Assembly (NCBI GenBank): GCA_018350325.1
Contig: JAEVLN010000014.1
Span: 703,501 to 767,500 of the forward strand
DNA length: 64,000 bases
Direction of reading: 5' to 3'
From: Globodera rostochiensis
Lineage: Eukaryota > Nematoda > Chromadorea > Rhabditida > Heteroderidae
This document shows positions 1 through 9,246 of this stretch, one piece after another. The position numbers and the translations under genes are program-made. The notes beneath the pieces were generated by a model. It was not told the origin of the DNA. It searched no databases and worked only from the letters and a program-made list of their open reading frames with translations. The stretch's first letter is position 1. Each line of letters begins with the position of its first letter.

Positions 1-623
1 CTGCGCAATGTCTTTGATTTCGGCATGTTTTTCGGGCAAATTGCGCGTGAAAATGTTGTCCAGCGACGGCGAATTCTCTGCCATCAATTTTGGCATGTCA
101 ATTTTGGCCAAATCGATGCCCAATTTGACGGCCATCGCATCCCGGAGGTTGGCCAATTCGGACAAATTTTGCTCGACCAATTTGGGCAAATTCTCCAATT
201 GTGCCGACTTTAGGAAGTCTTTAATTGGAAAAGAATTTTAATTTTAATTCAAATTTATTTAAATTTACTCTGTGCCAATTGGCCAATTTCGACCGCCTGG
301 TTCAGATAGGCCGTGGCAATTTCGATGCCGCCGAAGAATTGGCCGACATTTTTCACATAACGCGTCGGTTTTTGGATGACCATTTTCCACAGAAATGCAT
401 TTTTTTCTTCGGCATGACTGTCGTTGATGCCCTGGTCGAGCAAAGTGTCCAAAACGGCCGGCGTCACACCGTTAACGCCCGTCATGATGCTGCAAATAAA
501 AGGCTCTTTCACCAAGTCGGGAACGACCCCGGGGGCGCCATGTGCCAAATAATAACGGCCCAGAGGTCCTGGCGGTGTCTCAGTTAGTTTGGAGCCCAAA
601 CTTTTGCTCATGCTCGCTCTCAT
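1..623 (-). CDS. Uncharacterised tandem paralogue A1 (3' end outside window)
   Basis: Two minus-strand exons are supported, 623-269 and 218-<1, joined by a 50-bp GT-AG intron; the remaining 3' exon lies before the window. The ATG at 623 opens 118 codons with no signal peptide. The first exon contains LGRYYLAHGAPG and an Ala/Leu-rich helical stretch ending QAVEIGQLAQ. The second exon begins FLKSAQLENLPKLVEQNL and predicts amphipathic helices. The protein is homologous throughout its visible part to A2 at 1057-1876, except that A1 lacks two residues (Ser-Asp) at the start of the second exon. I do not recognise the family and assign no function. The high identity of the two second exons (about 218 bp, only a few changes) points to a recent duplication or gene conversion. 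Confidence 0.6.
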
Positions 624-1056
624 ATCAAAGCTTCAAGTACTGCTTCAAAAACGAAAATTCCCGATGGCAAAAGGGTGGGAATATTGGCACTACCCGAGAA
701 GGCGCCGTCACCATGTTGCCCCGGGCGTTCACGCAAGTCTTCGAATTAGTCCAAAATTCCGTAATTACGGATTACGAATTTTAAAATCCCTTAGTTGCGA
801 GCATTCCCGGGTTGAAACCAACCAAGCTAAAGAAATTTTGGTAACAAATCGAAAGCTTTTGTTGTTCTAAACATATTTTTGATTGGTATCCAATTTATTT
901 AGTTTGGTTAATTGCAAAAAGAGTTATTGCACTTTAAACGACGCTGGCGTCCAGTCGTGAGCGCCCAGTTAGGCCCAATCGTTAAATAAGCATTTTGACT
1001 CTAATCAGTGATCGTGATCAGTGTCTTTATCGATCAGCCAAAATTAAATTTCAAAA

Positions 1057-1876
1057 TTAATCCCACCGTTTGCGCAGCTCTTCTCTGTACGTGTCCAAAT
1101 TGTTTTCAATCTTTTTGACGTGCGCAGTTTCGTGCTCAATGTCAACTGACTGTTCGACACTCAAAGCCGCGACTTCGTAACAGGCAGCCCTCAGAGCGGC
1201 GAGCAAATGCACCTAAAATTGAAATAATTTGCAATAATTTTAATCGTTTTAAAAAAACTGTTCGAATTCATACAAAGAATGCCAATCCGACAAAAATGAA
1301 AGTGCCAATCGCCGATTAAACAAAATGCCAAAAACACTCACCGCGGCAATTTGTGCGTCGCTAATTTTTGCTTTTTCGCGCTGCGCAATGTCTTTGATTT
1401 CGGCATGTTTTTCGGGCAAATTGCGCGTGAAAATGTTGTCCAGCGACGGCGAACTCTTCGCCATCAATTTTGGCATGTCAATTTTGGCCAAATCGATGCC
1501 CAATTTGACGGCCATCGCATCCCGGAGGTTGGCCAATTCGGACAAATTTTGCTCGACCAATTTGGGCAAATTCTCCAATTGTGCCGACTTTAGGAAGTCG
1601 CTGTCTTTAATTGAAAAGAATTTTAATTTTAATTCAAATTTATTTAAATTTACTCTGTGCCCATTGGCCAATTTCGACCGCCTGGTTCAGATAGGCCGTG
1701 GCAATTTCGATGCTGCCGAAGAATTTGTTCGCATAACTCGTTGGCATTTTGTTGCCCATTTTCTTCAAAAATGCCTTTTTTTCTTCGGCATGACTGTTGT
1801 TGATGCCCTGGTTCAGCAAAATTTTGACAACTGGCGAAGTAAGTTTAACGCCTGGCATGATGCTGAAAATGTACAA
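1057..1876 (-). CDS. Uncharacterised tandem paralogue A2 (5' end possibly degenerate)
   Basis: Three exons are consistent in phase: 1862-1654, 1604-1342 and 1212-1057, with GT-AG introns of 49 and 129 bp. The last exon ends in TYREELRKRWD and a stop. The middle exon is almost identical to the partial A1 exon. The 5' boundary is the problem. Upstream of the exon, the region matching A1 (GCGCCCCCGGGGTCG on the minus strand, about 1920-1934) no longer joins in frame; a TAA lies just before the IFSIMPGV segment. Either another 5' exon is used through an acceptor near 1862, or this copy is a 5'-damaged pseudogene. The C-terminal motif is shared with A3, so all three form one local family. The function is unknown. 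Confidence 0.5.
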
Positions 1877-1900
1877 CTTAAAATGTTAAGCGGCTGAAAG
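1381..1900. repeat. Tandem segmental duplicate of positions 1-620
   Basis: Positions 1381-1615 repeat positions 1-235 almost base for base, and the similarity continues at lower identity to about 1900 (compare 236-540). The offset is about 1.38 kb. It carries the A1/A2 gene pair and explains their near-identical exons. Confidence 0.9.
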
Positions 1901-1992
1901 ACATTGTGAATGGCGTCGACCCCGGGGGCGCCATGTTTTTGACCCCTAAGGCGACGATTGCCAACTTTTTGGCCACAACAATTATCAGAACA

Positions 1993-2734
1993 TCAAAAAG
2001 GGTCCCACCGGTCGCGCAGCTCCATTCTGTACATGTCCAAACTGTTTACTATTTGTTCAATCTGCGCTGTTTGCTCAGTCTCCGCCTTCCAACTTGCCAC
2101 CAATTTGCTCAGCTCGGCTTTGTGCTGTCCGTCCCCCTGGGGGACATTTGGCAAGAATTTCTCCAATTTCATGAAGATAAACGTCGGGAACCATTGCAGC
2201 ATATCATCGTCTGTATCAATGATCTGCTCATCTTCCAAATCAGCGATCAACTCATCTTCCAATCGGAGTTGCTCAATGATCTGCTCAACTTCCAAATCAG
2301 TGATCAGCTCATCTTCCAAATCAGTGATCTGTCCATCTTCCAAATCAGTGACCTGTTCATCTTCCAAATCAGTGATCAGCTCATATTCAGGTACTGACAT
2401 AGTGATCTGATCATCTTCCGATCGGACTGCCATCTCCCACATCAGAGTGACGTTCATCTCCAGCAACTCCTCAAGTTGACTCTTCGGGTCCATGCTTTCC
2501 GAGGTGGACGCAATTGCGTGCTCTTCGATTTGAGGCGTCCCCGGTTGTTCGACATTTTGTCCACCAATATTTTCGGTATGTTGTCCAATGCTGTCGACTT
2601 TATGTCCTCCCAAGTCTTTGGACGAAACTTCAGACGACACTTTGGCCATCTGAATAAAAGAAATTAATTTTTGTGAATTTATAAAGCTTTCTGAAATTAA
2701 CCTTCTTGCTGGGTTTGGTCTGCTTTTCGAACAT
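1993..2734 (-). CDS. Acidic-repeat member A3 of the local paralogue family
   Basis: Two exons, 2734-2702 (MFEKQTKPSKK) and 2649-1993, are joined by a GT-AG intron, giving about 229 residues. The N-terminal half is polar. The middle is an imperfect tandem repeat of about eight to ten residues built on ITDLEDEQ/LIADLEDE, roughly eight copies, strongly acidic. After it comes DMLQWFPTFIFMKLEKFLP and a helical tail ending SLDMYRMELRDRWDPF. That tail matches the C-terminus of A2 (NLDTYREELRKRWD), so A3 looks like a diverged paralogue in which the central helical region has been replaced by an acidic repeat. There is no signal peptide or recognisable catalytic motif. The start codon choice rests on the small first exon; an internal Met (MAKVSSEV) at the second-exon start is an alternative. 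Confidence 0.55.
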
Positions 2735-3129
2735 TTTGCTGGCCTTAAAAGCAAAAAAATAATAATAATTATTATTATTTAATTAAATTTAATAAAAATA
2801 GAAAATGCCTCTTCCGGTGGCATTGCGCTCGTTCGTTTTCTTGACAAAGTTCTCTCAAGCTTTGGGTTTGGCATTGCGTCGGCGTACAACAAAAGGGCGC
2901 AAATTGGAAGAAAAAACAGTGGCAATTTTTGAACCATTTTTGAAATATCTAAAATTTAAATTTAATTATAACAAATATAATATAATATTTTAGAAAATAG
3001 TCAATGCTCAATATCAAAAAAGTTAAAATCTCCACCAGATAGATTTTAAATTTGGTTTAATAAATAAAACAATGCTATTTTTTGTATTTAATATATAAAT
3101 TCTAATTTTTTTTAAATAATATAAAAGTA

Positions 3130-3565
3130 TCTTATATTTATTTAATGTTAATGCTGAAAATTAAAATGAATATGGCCTTTCCATTCGATGCGTTGCTATT
3201 TATACAAAACAATGCCACGTATTCTAATAATATTCTGAAGGAATCAGAGAAAAAAAAATCATACAAATCGATTGAATATACACTGGAATATGCACAAGCT
3301 AGCAACGATGACGACAATGAATATATACATATTCTCTGGGTTTTTATTTAAAATCGAATATTCTGAAGGAATCAGAGAAAAAGAAATATAGAAATTGATT
3401 GAATATACACTGGAATATGCACAGGCTAGCAACGATGACGACAATGAATATATACATATTCTCTGGGTTTTTATTTAAAATCGAATATTCTGAAGGAAAT
3501 CAGAGAAAAAGAAAATCATACAAATCGATGGAATATACACTGGAATATGCGTAAATACACCAGAA
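3130..3565 (-). repeat. Interspersed element with internal ~127-bp tandem repeats
   Basis: About 2.7 copies of a unit of 127-128 bp start at 3232, 3360 and 3487 (ATTCTGAAGGAATCAGAG). The terminal part (3531-3576) and the head (3140-3200) match, in reverse complement, the element at 19470-19810 and a fragment at 18632-18690. The same sequence family thus occurs at three places in the window, in opposite orientations. No transposase frame is present; the short open frames inside are repeat artefacts. Confidence 0.8.
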
Positions 3566-5573
3566 TATGTAGCAACTATGATGATTTATTTTCGTAAAAT
3601 TACGATTTACAAAATATTAAAACATTGAAATCATAATTGAAGTTTAAATGATTAGTGAAAAGGTGCAGAAAGAATGATAAATTTGAAAAAGATTATTCAG
3701 AAAAATGTATATAAATTTAGGGAAAGTTCGAGACACAAAAAACCGAGATTTACTCGTGTCGAGACCCGAGACCGAGGCTCTCGAACATCCCTAAATTTTC
3801 AACCCCCGATAAAGCCAAATCTTTCCATAAAATCATTGAATTATGGAATTTTTGGACATTTTTATTTTCATTTTCTTTTATTTTTATGCAATTTAATAAA
3901 GTTAAAAATCAACAATAATTAACATTTTTTATTCCATAATCCCATTTTTGCACAAATTTTCATTTTTATTATTTTTAAAATACAAAACATTTATTTTTTG
4001 TGCCATTTTTTACTATTAAAATTCTCTCGGTACTTTCCGGGTTTTTCTAGGGGGTTTTGGGGGGTCGTAATGTCCGAATCTGACTCCCATTTTGACCAAT
4101 TTTGAATCCCGACCCGAATTCGAACAATTAAAAAATTTTTTATTATTCTTTTTATTCGTATTGCGCAGAGACAAGAATATCAGTTTGGTGGCATAATTCA
4201 ACAATGTTCTGCAAGAATTCAACGAATTCAATCGACATTTCAACGATTTAATGGGCAAAATTCGAAGAAAAAAAAATTGTCTGGAAATGTTCGAATGCAG
4301 GTCAGGGGTTCGAAATCGGTCGAAATGGAGGTCGGATTCGGATTCTACGACCCCAAAAACTCCCTAAAAACCGCTTTTTTTATTAATTAAAAAAACTTTT
4401 TTTGTTTATTGACATATAAATAATTCCCATTGCATAAATTAGCGAAGCGATAAAAGAATTTTACGCATAAATTATTGTAATGTGTATTCATTTACCTGAC
4501 TAGGCTTTTTAAATTTTGAAGCACAAAAAAGTGCCAAATTCTCAAAACGATAATTATTTTTGAATAATAATAATAATCAAAATTCACCATAAAATCACAA
4601 AAAAAATGTTTTATATTTATTTTCAAATGTCCATTTTACCGAGTCCATTATTTATTTGTTCATTATATGTTTAATATTTACTCATTTTTGCACAAAAATC
4701 GTTTGCTTTGCTTATCAAATGCCCCAATCAAAAATGGGCAAATCAATTTGACTCTCAAATTAAGTCATTTTGACTCTTTTTTTTCTTTTGTTTTCACCAA
4801 ATGTGTTAGTGATTTTTGTTTAAATTTTGCCTTCCAAAATTGCACAAGGTCCAGAAAATGTCGTCGGGTCGGCTTTCGGCTGTGTATCGTATCGTATCGT
4901 AATCGTAAATATTGTAATTTTCGACAGCCCTGGTACACATACCGAAACTTCGGGGTCGAGTTTTGGGTATAAATAGGGTCATTAGGTTAATTAGGCCCAA
5001 AGGGTTGTCGGTTTCAAACAAAACGAAAAAATGCCGGTTTTGGTCTCGGTTGGGTATGAAACCGACAGCCTTGCTCAAAAGGATAGGGCGGGATGGCATG
5101 TCGCCGGAGGCGTAGGGGTCGAACTTGGTGATGGAGGCTAAAATGACAGGGAATGAATGACCCGACGGGCGAGCATTATAGCCCTCAAATTGTCTTCGGG
5201 ATTCGGGGATAAATCCACGGGATTCGGGGACCACGGGGTGAGGCAGGAAACGAAGATGGGCACATCTGCACGTCCGATCTGAGATGAGTCCCCCAAAAAG
5301 TCGGGGTGGTTCGTCAATGCGGGGACCAAGCTTGCTTCATAATAGAATTAGAATGACCAATTTTTGATCTTTCCATTACCTTTTAAAGCAATAATAATCA
5401 ATTCAATTTTGATATTAACATTAAAAGATTCCGGATTCTTACGTCTTAAGCCCGGGCCTACGGTAACTCCATTTTGTGTCAAAACGCCAAAAGTCTACGC
5501 CAATTTTTCTTAATATGATTCAAAATTTAACCCCTAAACGTTTTTGAATCTCAAACAATTTTGGGTAATAAAA
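3566..5573. other. Gene-free stretch with dispersed repeats
   Basis: AT-rich DNA. It holds a copy of the CTCGAGA-type dispersed repeat (about 3728-3790), a GTATCGTATCG tract near 4878-4910 related to the one at 6230-6365, and GC-richer patches around 4990-5330 whose open frames show no family features. The last 200 bp before the P450 start is the likely promoter region, but I see no specific element. Confidence 0.5.
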
Positions 5574-8500
5574 ATGTTGTTGCTGATTGTTTCCGTCCTC
5601 ATTTGCTGCTGGTTCTGTTCCGTCTTCATCCGGTGGTGGCGCGTGCGCAACATGTCCTCGGGCATCTACAGCCTTCCGGCACTGCCCTTCCTCGGGCACA
5701 TCCATTTGCTGCCCAAGTGCCGTTACGGTCAGCAGACCTTTCCCTACCTTAGCCACAACGTGGATGCCCGATTTTTTTTACGTTTTTGGAGTATTAACAA
5801 CATTTTTTCTGGTTTTGGGTCCGGGGACTTTGGTGGCATCCGTCGGCTAATCTTGAATCCACCACCATTATTAGTGAGAGAATAGGCACCTCCGGGGCGT
5901 CCCGCCAGCCGTCCGTCCCTCCCATTCTGATAGTTTAAAAATGCCAAAAATGTTGTTTTTAATTAAATTTGTTTTCACTTTTAATTAAATTTGTTTTCAC
6001 TTTTCAACAGAATGGTCCAACTTTTTCATTGACAACAGCAATCGGGCACTTCAAGACGGGCACCAGCTGATTCGCTGGTGGATTTTTCACAGAATTACCA
6101 TATGGGCGCTGGACGCGGAAACCTCAAAAGTGATCAACAACAACAACAACACCCGGGGGGTTATGTCGTTGTGTCATCCATCTTTTAACCCGGACTAAAA
6201 TTTCCAGAATAGACACTAGGGTATTTAGCAGGGATGTCGATATCGTCTCCTCAAAATACGATACACGATATACGTATGATACGATTTTTTTACGATACCC
6301 GCCCGATACGGCCAAAAATACGATATTTACGATTACGATATGATACGATACGAAACGATACACATCCCTGGTATTTAGTCTCACCCCGGCACCCCTGGGG
6401 CATGCCGCCCCCGAAGGGTCTCCTGTATTGAGAATGAATGGCACGGCACGTCCAGAAGGGTATTTAGCCTCACCCCGGCACCCCCGGGGCATGCCGCCCC
6501 CGAAGGGTCTCCTGTATTGAGAATGAATGGCACGGCACGTCCAGAAGGGTATTTAGCCTCACCCCGGCACCCCCGGGGCATGCCGCCCCCGAAGGGTCTC
6601 CTGTATTGAGAATGAATGGCACGGCACGTCCAGAAGGGTATTTAGCCTCACCCCGGCACCCCCGGGGCATGCCGCCTCCGAAGGGTTGGGCTGACTGCCG
6701 TTTTGAGTTTGGCTACAAAATTGTTTTAGGCAGTTTTGGAGAATTCGGTTGAGTTGCGAAAAGGACGCGACTACGCCTTTTTCGGCCAATGGCTTGGCCA
6801 GGGTCTGCTGCTGAGCGACGGTGACAAATGGCGACGTCAGCGCCGAATGTTGACGCCCACCTTCCACTTCGCAATGTTGGAGCAGTACACGCACGTGTTC
6901 AACAGAAATGCCATGGCATGCGCAATTGTTTATTCAGTTTCAAAAATTCAAAACCCATTAAGATTTTGCTCGATCGGATGTCAGAAATGGCTGAAAATCA
7001 TGCTGATGATGTTCATGATGTCGGACCGACGTTGATCCGTTGTTCACTGGACATTGTTACCGGTCAGTGCTCGAATATTTTTTGACGGATTGTCCGGGCG
7101 CACAAATATTTTTGATTCTCGGCATTTCCAACCAATTTCAGAGGCAATCATGGGCGTTCAGCTGGACTCGGCCAAGTCCGAGTGCCGAGAGTATGTGAAG
7201 GCGGTGAAGCAGTTCAATGATTTGGCACACACTTATACGACCAACCCATTCTTCACATTCATCCCGATCACTTGGCATCTGTTTGGGCGTGCGAAAGAGA
7301 CAAGGCAATGTGTCAACACGTTGAAGCAGTTCACCCGAAGGGTGGGTAAAATTGTTGAGATCGAGACCAATCATTTTGATCGCCCATTTTGTCAGGTGAT
7401 CGAAGAACGTATCAAAATCCGGGCAGCAAAAGCAGTGGGGCATGGCGTTGATCAGACAACAACCGCAGCAGAAGAAGAGGCGACGGCGCCTGGGCCCAAG
7501 GGCAAAGCGTTTCTGGACCTTTTGCTGCAGTTGGAGCCGGACACACTGGACAGGGAGGAGCTGCGCGAACAGGTGGACACCTTCATGTTTGAAGGTTGTG
7601 TTGCTGTGTGGTGCTGGTGATGGCGCTAAACAAAATGCCAAAAAATTGACATAAATGGGCGCGCCGTGAAAAACGGCATATTTTTCGGCAGGCGGCGTTG
7701 GGGACGGACGGACGGGCCTTCGAGATTTCTCAAAATTTTATCGTTTTTCATCATTAATTTTTGGGACATGACACTTCCGCACATGGACTGATCTGGTCTC
7801 TGTGGTGTTTGGCCACCCATCCGCAATGTCAGCAACAGCTCCACGCAGAAATTGTACAACATTTTGGGCCAGTGTCAGCAGAACGTGTAAAATGATTTTT
7901 TAATAATTAAACAAAAAAACAAAAACAAAAAAATTAAAAAATAAATGAATATAAATGCAACAAAAAAAAAGTTCGGAATCCGGCATTCGGAATTCCGGCA
8001 CTCAAAAAATATCCGGAAACCGGCATTCCGGCACCCAAAAAATGTTCGGAAACCGGCATGCCGGCACCCAAAAAATGTTCGGAAACCGGCATGCCGGACC
8101 CAAAATGTTCGGAAATCCGGCATCCGGTTACAACGGACTACTTCAGCAACGCTCCTCCATGTGGCTAAGCATGAGCGACGTGAACGAACTACGCTACATG
8201 GACCGTTGTGTGAAGGAGGCACTGCGCCTGTTTCCGCCAGTGCCGGTGGTGGAGCGCGACTTGGTGAACGACATGCCCTTCGGGTGCAAAGGGGTGGCGC
8301 CGCGGGGCACAATGATTCTGGTGTCACCGCTGACGGTGCACCACAATGAGCAGGTAGGTGGGTGGGCTTCTTGCGTGCCCTGTGATCTTGGCGTCTCAAA
8401 AGAAGAAGCCGCTTTGATCAATTAATTGTCTCTTCCCCCGCAGGTGTATGGCCGGCATTGGGAGTTTAATCCTGATCACTTTTTGCCGGAAGCAATTGCC

Positions 8501-8904
8501 GATCGGAGTGCCTTCGATTACATTCCCTTCAGCGCCGGGCCCCGAAATTGCATTGGTCCCGCAAGATTTTTCAGTTTGACCGGAATTACTAGTCGCGGCG
8601 GCTTAATGTTTGAATAAAACAAAATTTAAAAAAAACATTTTTTGGAATTTTTTATGCCGGGATTCCGATTCTTGCGCAACTTTTTTTGTCATTTTGACAA
8701 AAAATAAAATTGTGCCGTCCGATTGCAACATTTTTAGGCCAACGATTTGCCCTGTTGGAGCTGAAGATTTTGTTGGCACACATTTTCCGCCAATTTCGGC
8801 TCTCCACCGACATTCCATTCCGGCACAATCGGCCCGCCCTGGAGGCCATTCTACGGCCCGAACTTGGACTGCCCGTCCGAATACACAAAATTGAGGACGT
8901 TTAA
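5574..8904 (+). CDS. Cytochrome P450, CYP4-clan type
   Basis: Ten exons are inferred: 5574-5727, 6011-6129, 6730-~6900, ~6940-7062, 7142-7341, 7396-7594, 7765-7886, 8147-8353, 8444-8555 and 8738-8904, about 500 residues. Visible in order are an N-terminal membrane anchor ([18 protein letters not shown]), the WLGQGLLLS and [10 protein letters not shown] segments of CYP4 proteins, the I-helix [13 protein letters not shown] (its Glu is the residue that covalently binds haem in CYP4s), the K-helix KEALRLFPP, the NPDHF segment and the haem-cysteine loop [17 protein letters not shown]. The likely role is an ER-bound monooxygenase, fatty-acid omega-hydroxylation being the commonest CYP4 activity; the substrate is not determinable. 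Two junctions are odd. Exon 7 has no AG before GACATGACAC (sequence TTTTTGG), and the exon 3/4 joint around 6895-6945 cannot be placed cleanly. An inactive allele or sequence error is possible. Confidence 0.88.
6230..6366. repeat. ATACGATAC-rich repeat in P450 intron 2
   Basis: A dense series of ATACGAT/ACGATA words with mirror and inverted copies occupies the intron. A shorter relative lies at 4878-4915 and a few words at 18075-18090. It is a likely dispersed non-coding repeat. Confidence 0.6.
6367..6690. repeat. 89-bp tandem repeat (about 3.6 copies)
   Basis: Units begin near 6370, 6459, 6548 and 6637 and are nearly identical. Each has a GC-rich near-palindromic core (CCCCGGGGCATGCCG) and an AT-rich half. 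The array is open in one minus-strand frame, which yields repeated pseudo-ORFs. It lies entirely in intron 2 of the P450. Confidence 0.95.
7968..8135. repeat. ~33-bp tandem repeat in P450 intron 7
   Basis: Four to five degenerate copies of a unit containing GGAAACCGGCATGCCGGCAC followed by CCAAAAAATGTTC. Each unit contains an inverted CCGGCATGCCGG core and could form small hairpins. Confidence 0.85.
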
Positions 8905-8949
8905 ATTCAGAAATTATTAAATGTTTATTCATTAATTATATTTCTTTAA

Positions 8950-9012
8950 TTAAAAATAGTGTACGGCAAATACGGCTTTCGGTATCGGTAAAATACCGAT
9001 ACCGAAAAAACA
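8950..9012. repeat. Inverted repeat between P450 and GPx genes
   Basis: TTTCGGTATCGGTA and TACCGATACCGAAA face each other across a few bases, forming a stable hairpin about 70 bp past the P450 stop and 240 bp past the GPx stop. It may be a small repeat fragment; a 3'-end role is possible but unproven. Confidence 0.6.
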
Positions 9013-9246
9013 ATTATGCCGAACACTAATTAAAAATTCCAAAAACGGCAAAATTTCTGTTAAATGGCACACATTTTTAGTGTTTGTGGGGCCATTTTGT
9101 TAAACAATTTTAATTAACTTTAACTAATTAATACTAAATATTAGTTTGAATTCAAGAATCATCTTCAAATAAAAGCATTTATTTTTAATTTATTAATCCT
9201 AATTAAATGGAGCATTCATTAGTTGATGACACAACATTTTGTCAAT

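Noticed and set aside
2805..2993. 62-residue plus-strand frame with basic N-terminus
   Set aside because: Resembles a mitochondrial presequence, but it ends in AT-rich non-coding sequence with no downstream exon found.
4806..5234. 142-residue minus-strand open frame upstream of the P450
   Set aside because: No family features, no splice context, and it contains the ATACGATAC-type repeat; likely repeat-derived.
6124..6894. Minus-strand frames with repeated [16 protein letters not shown]
   Set aside because: They are translations of the 89-bp intronic array and run antisense into a P450 exon.
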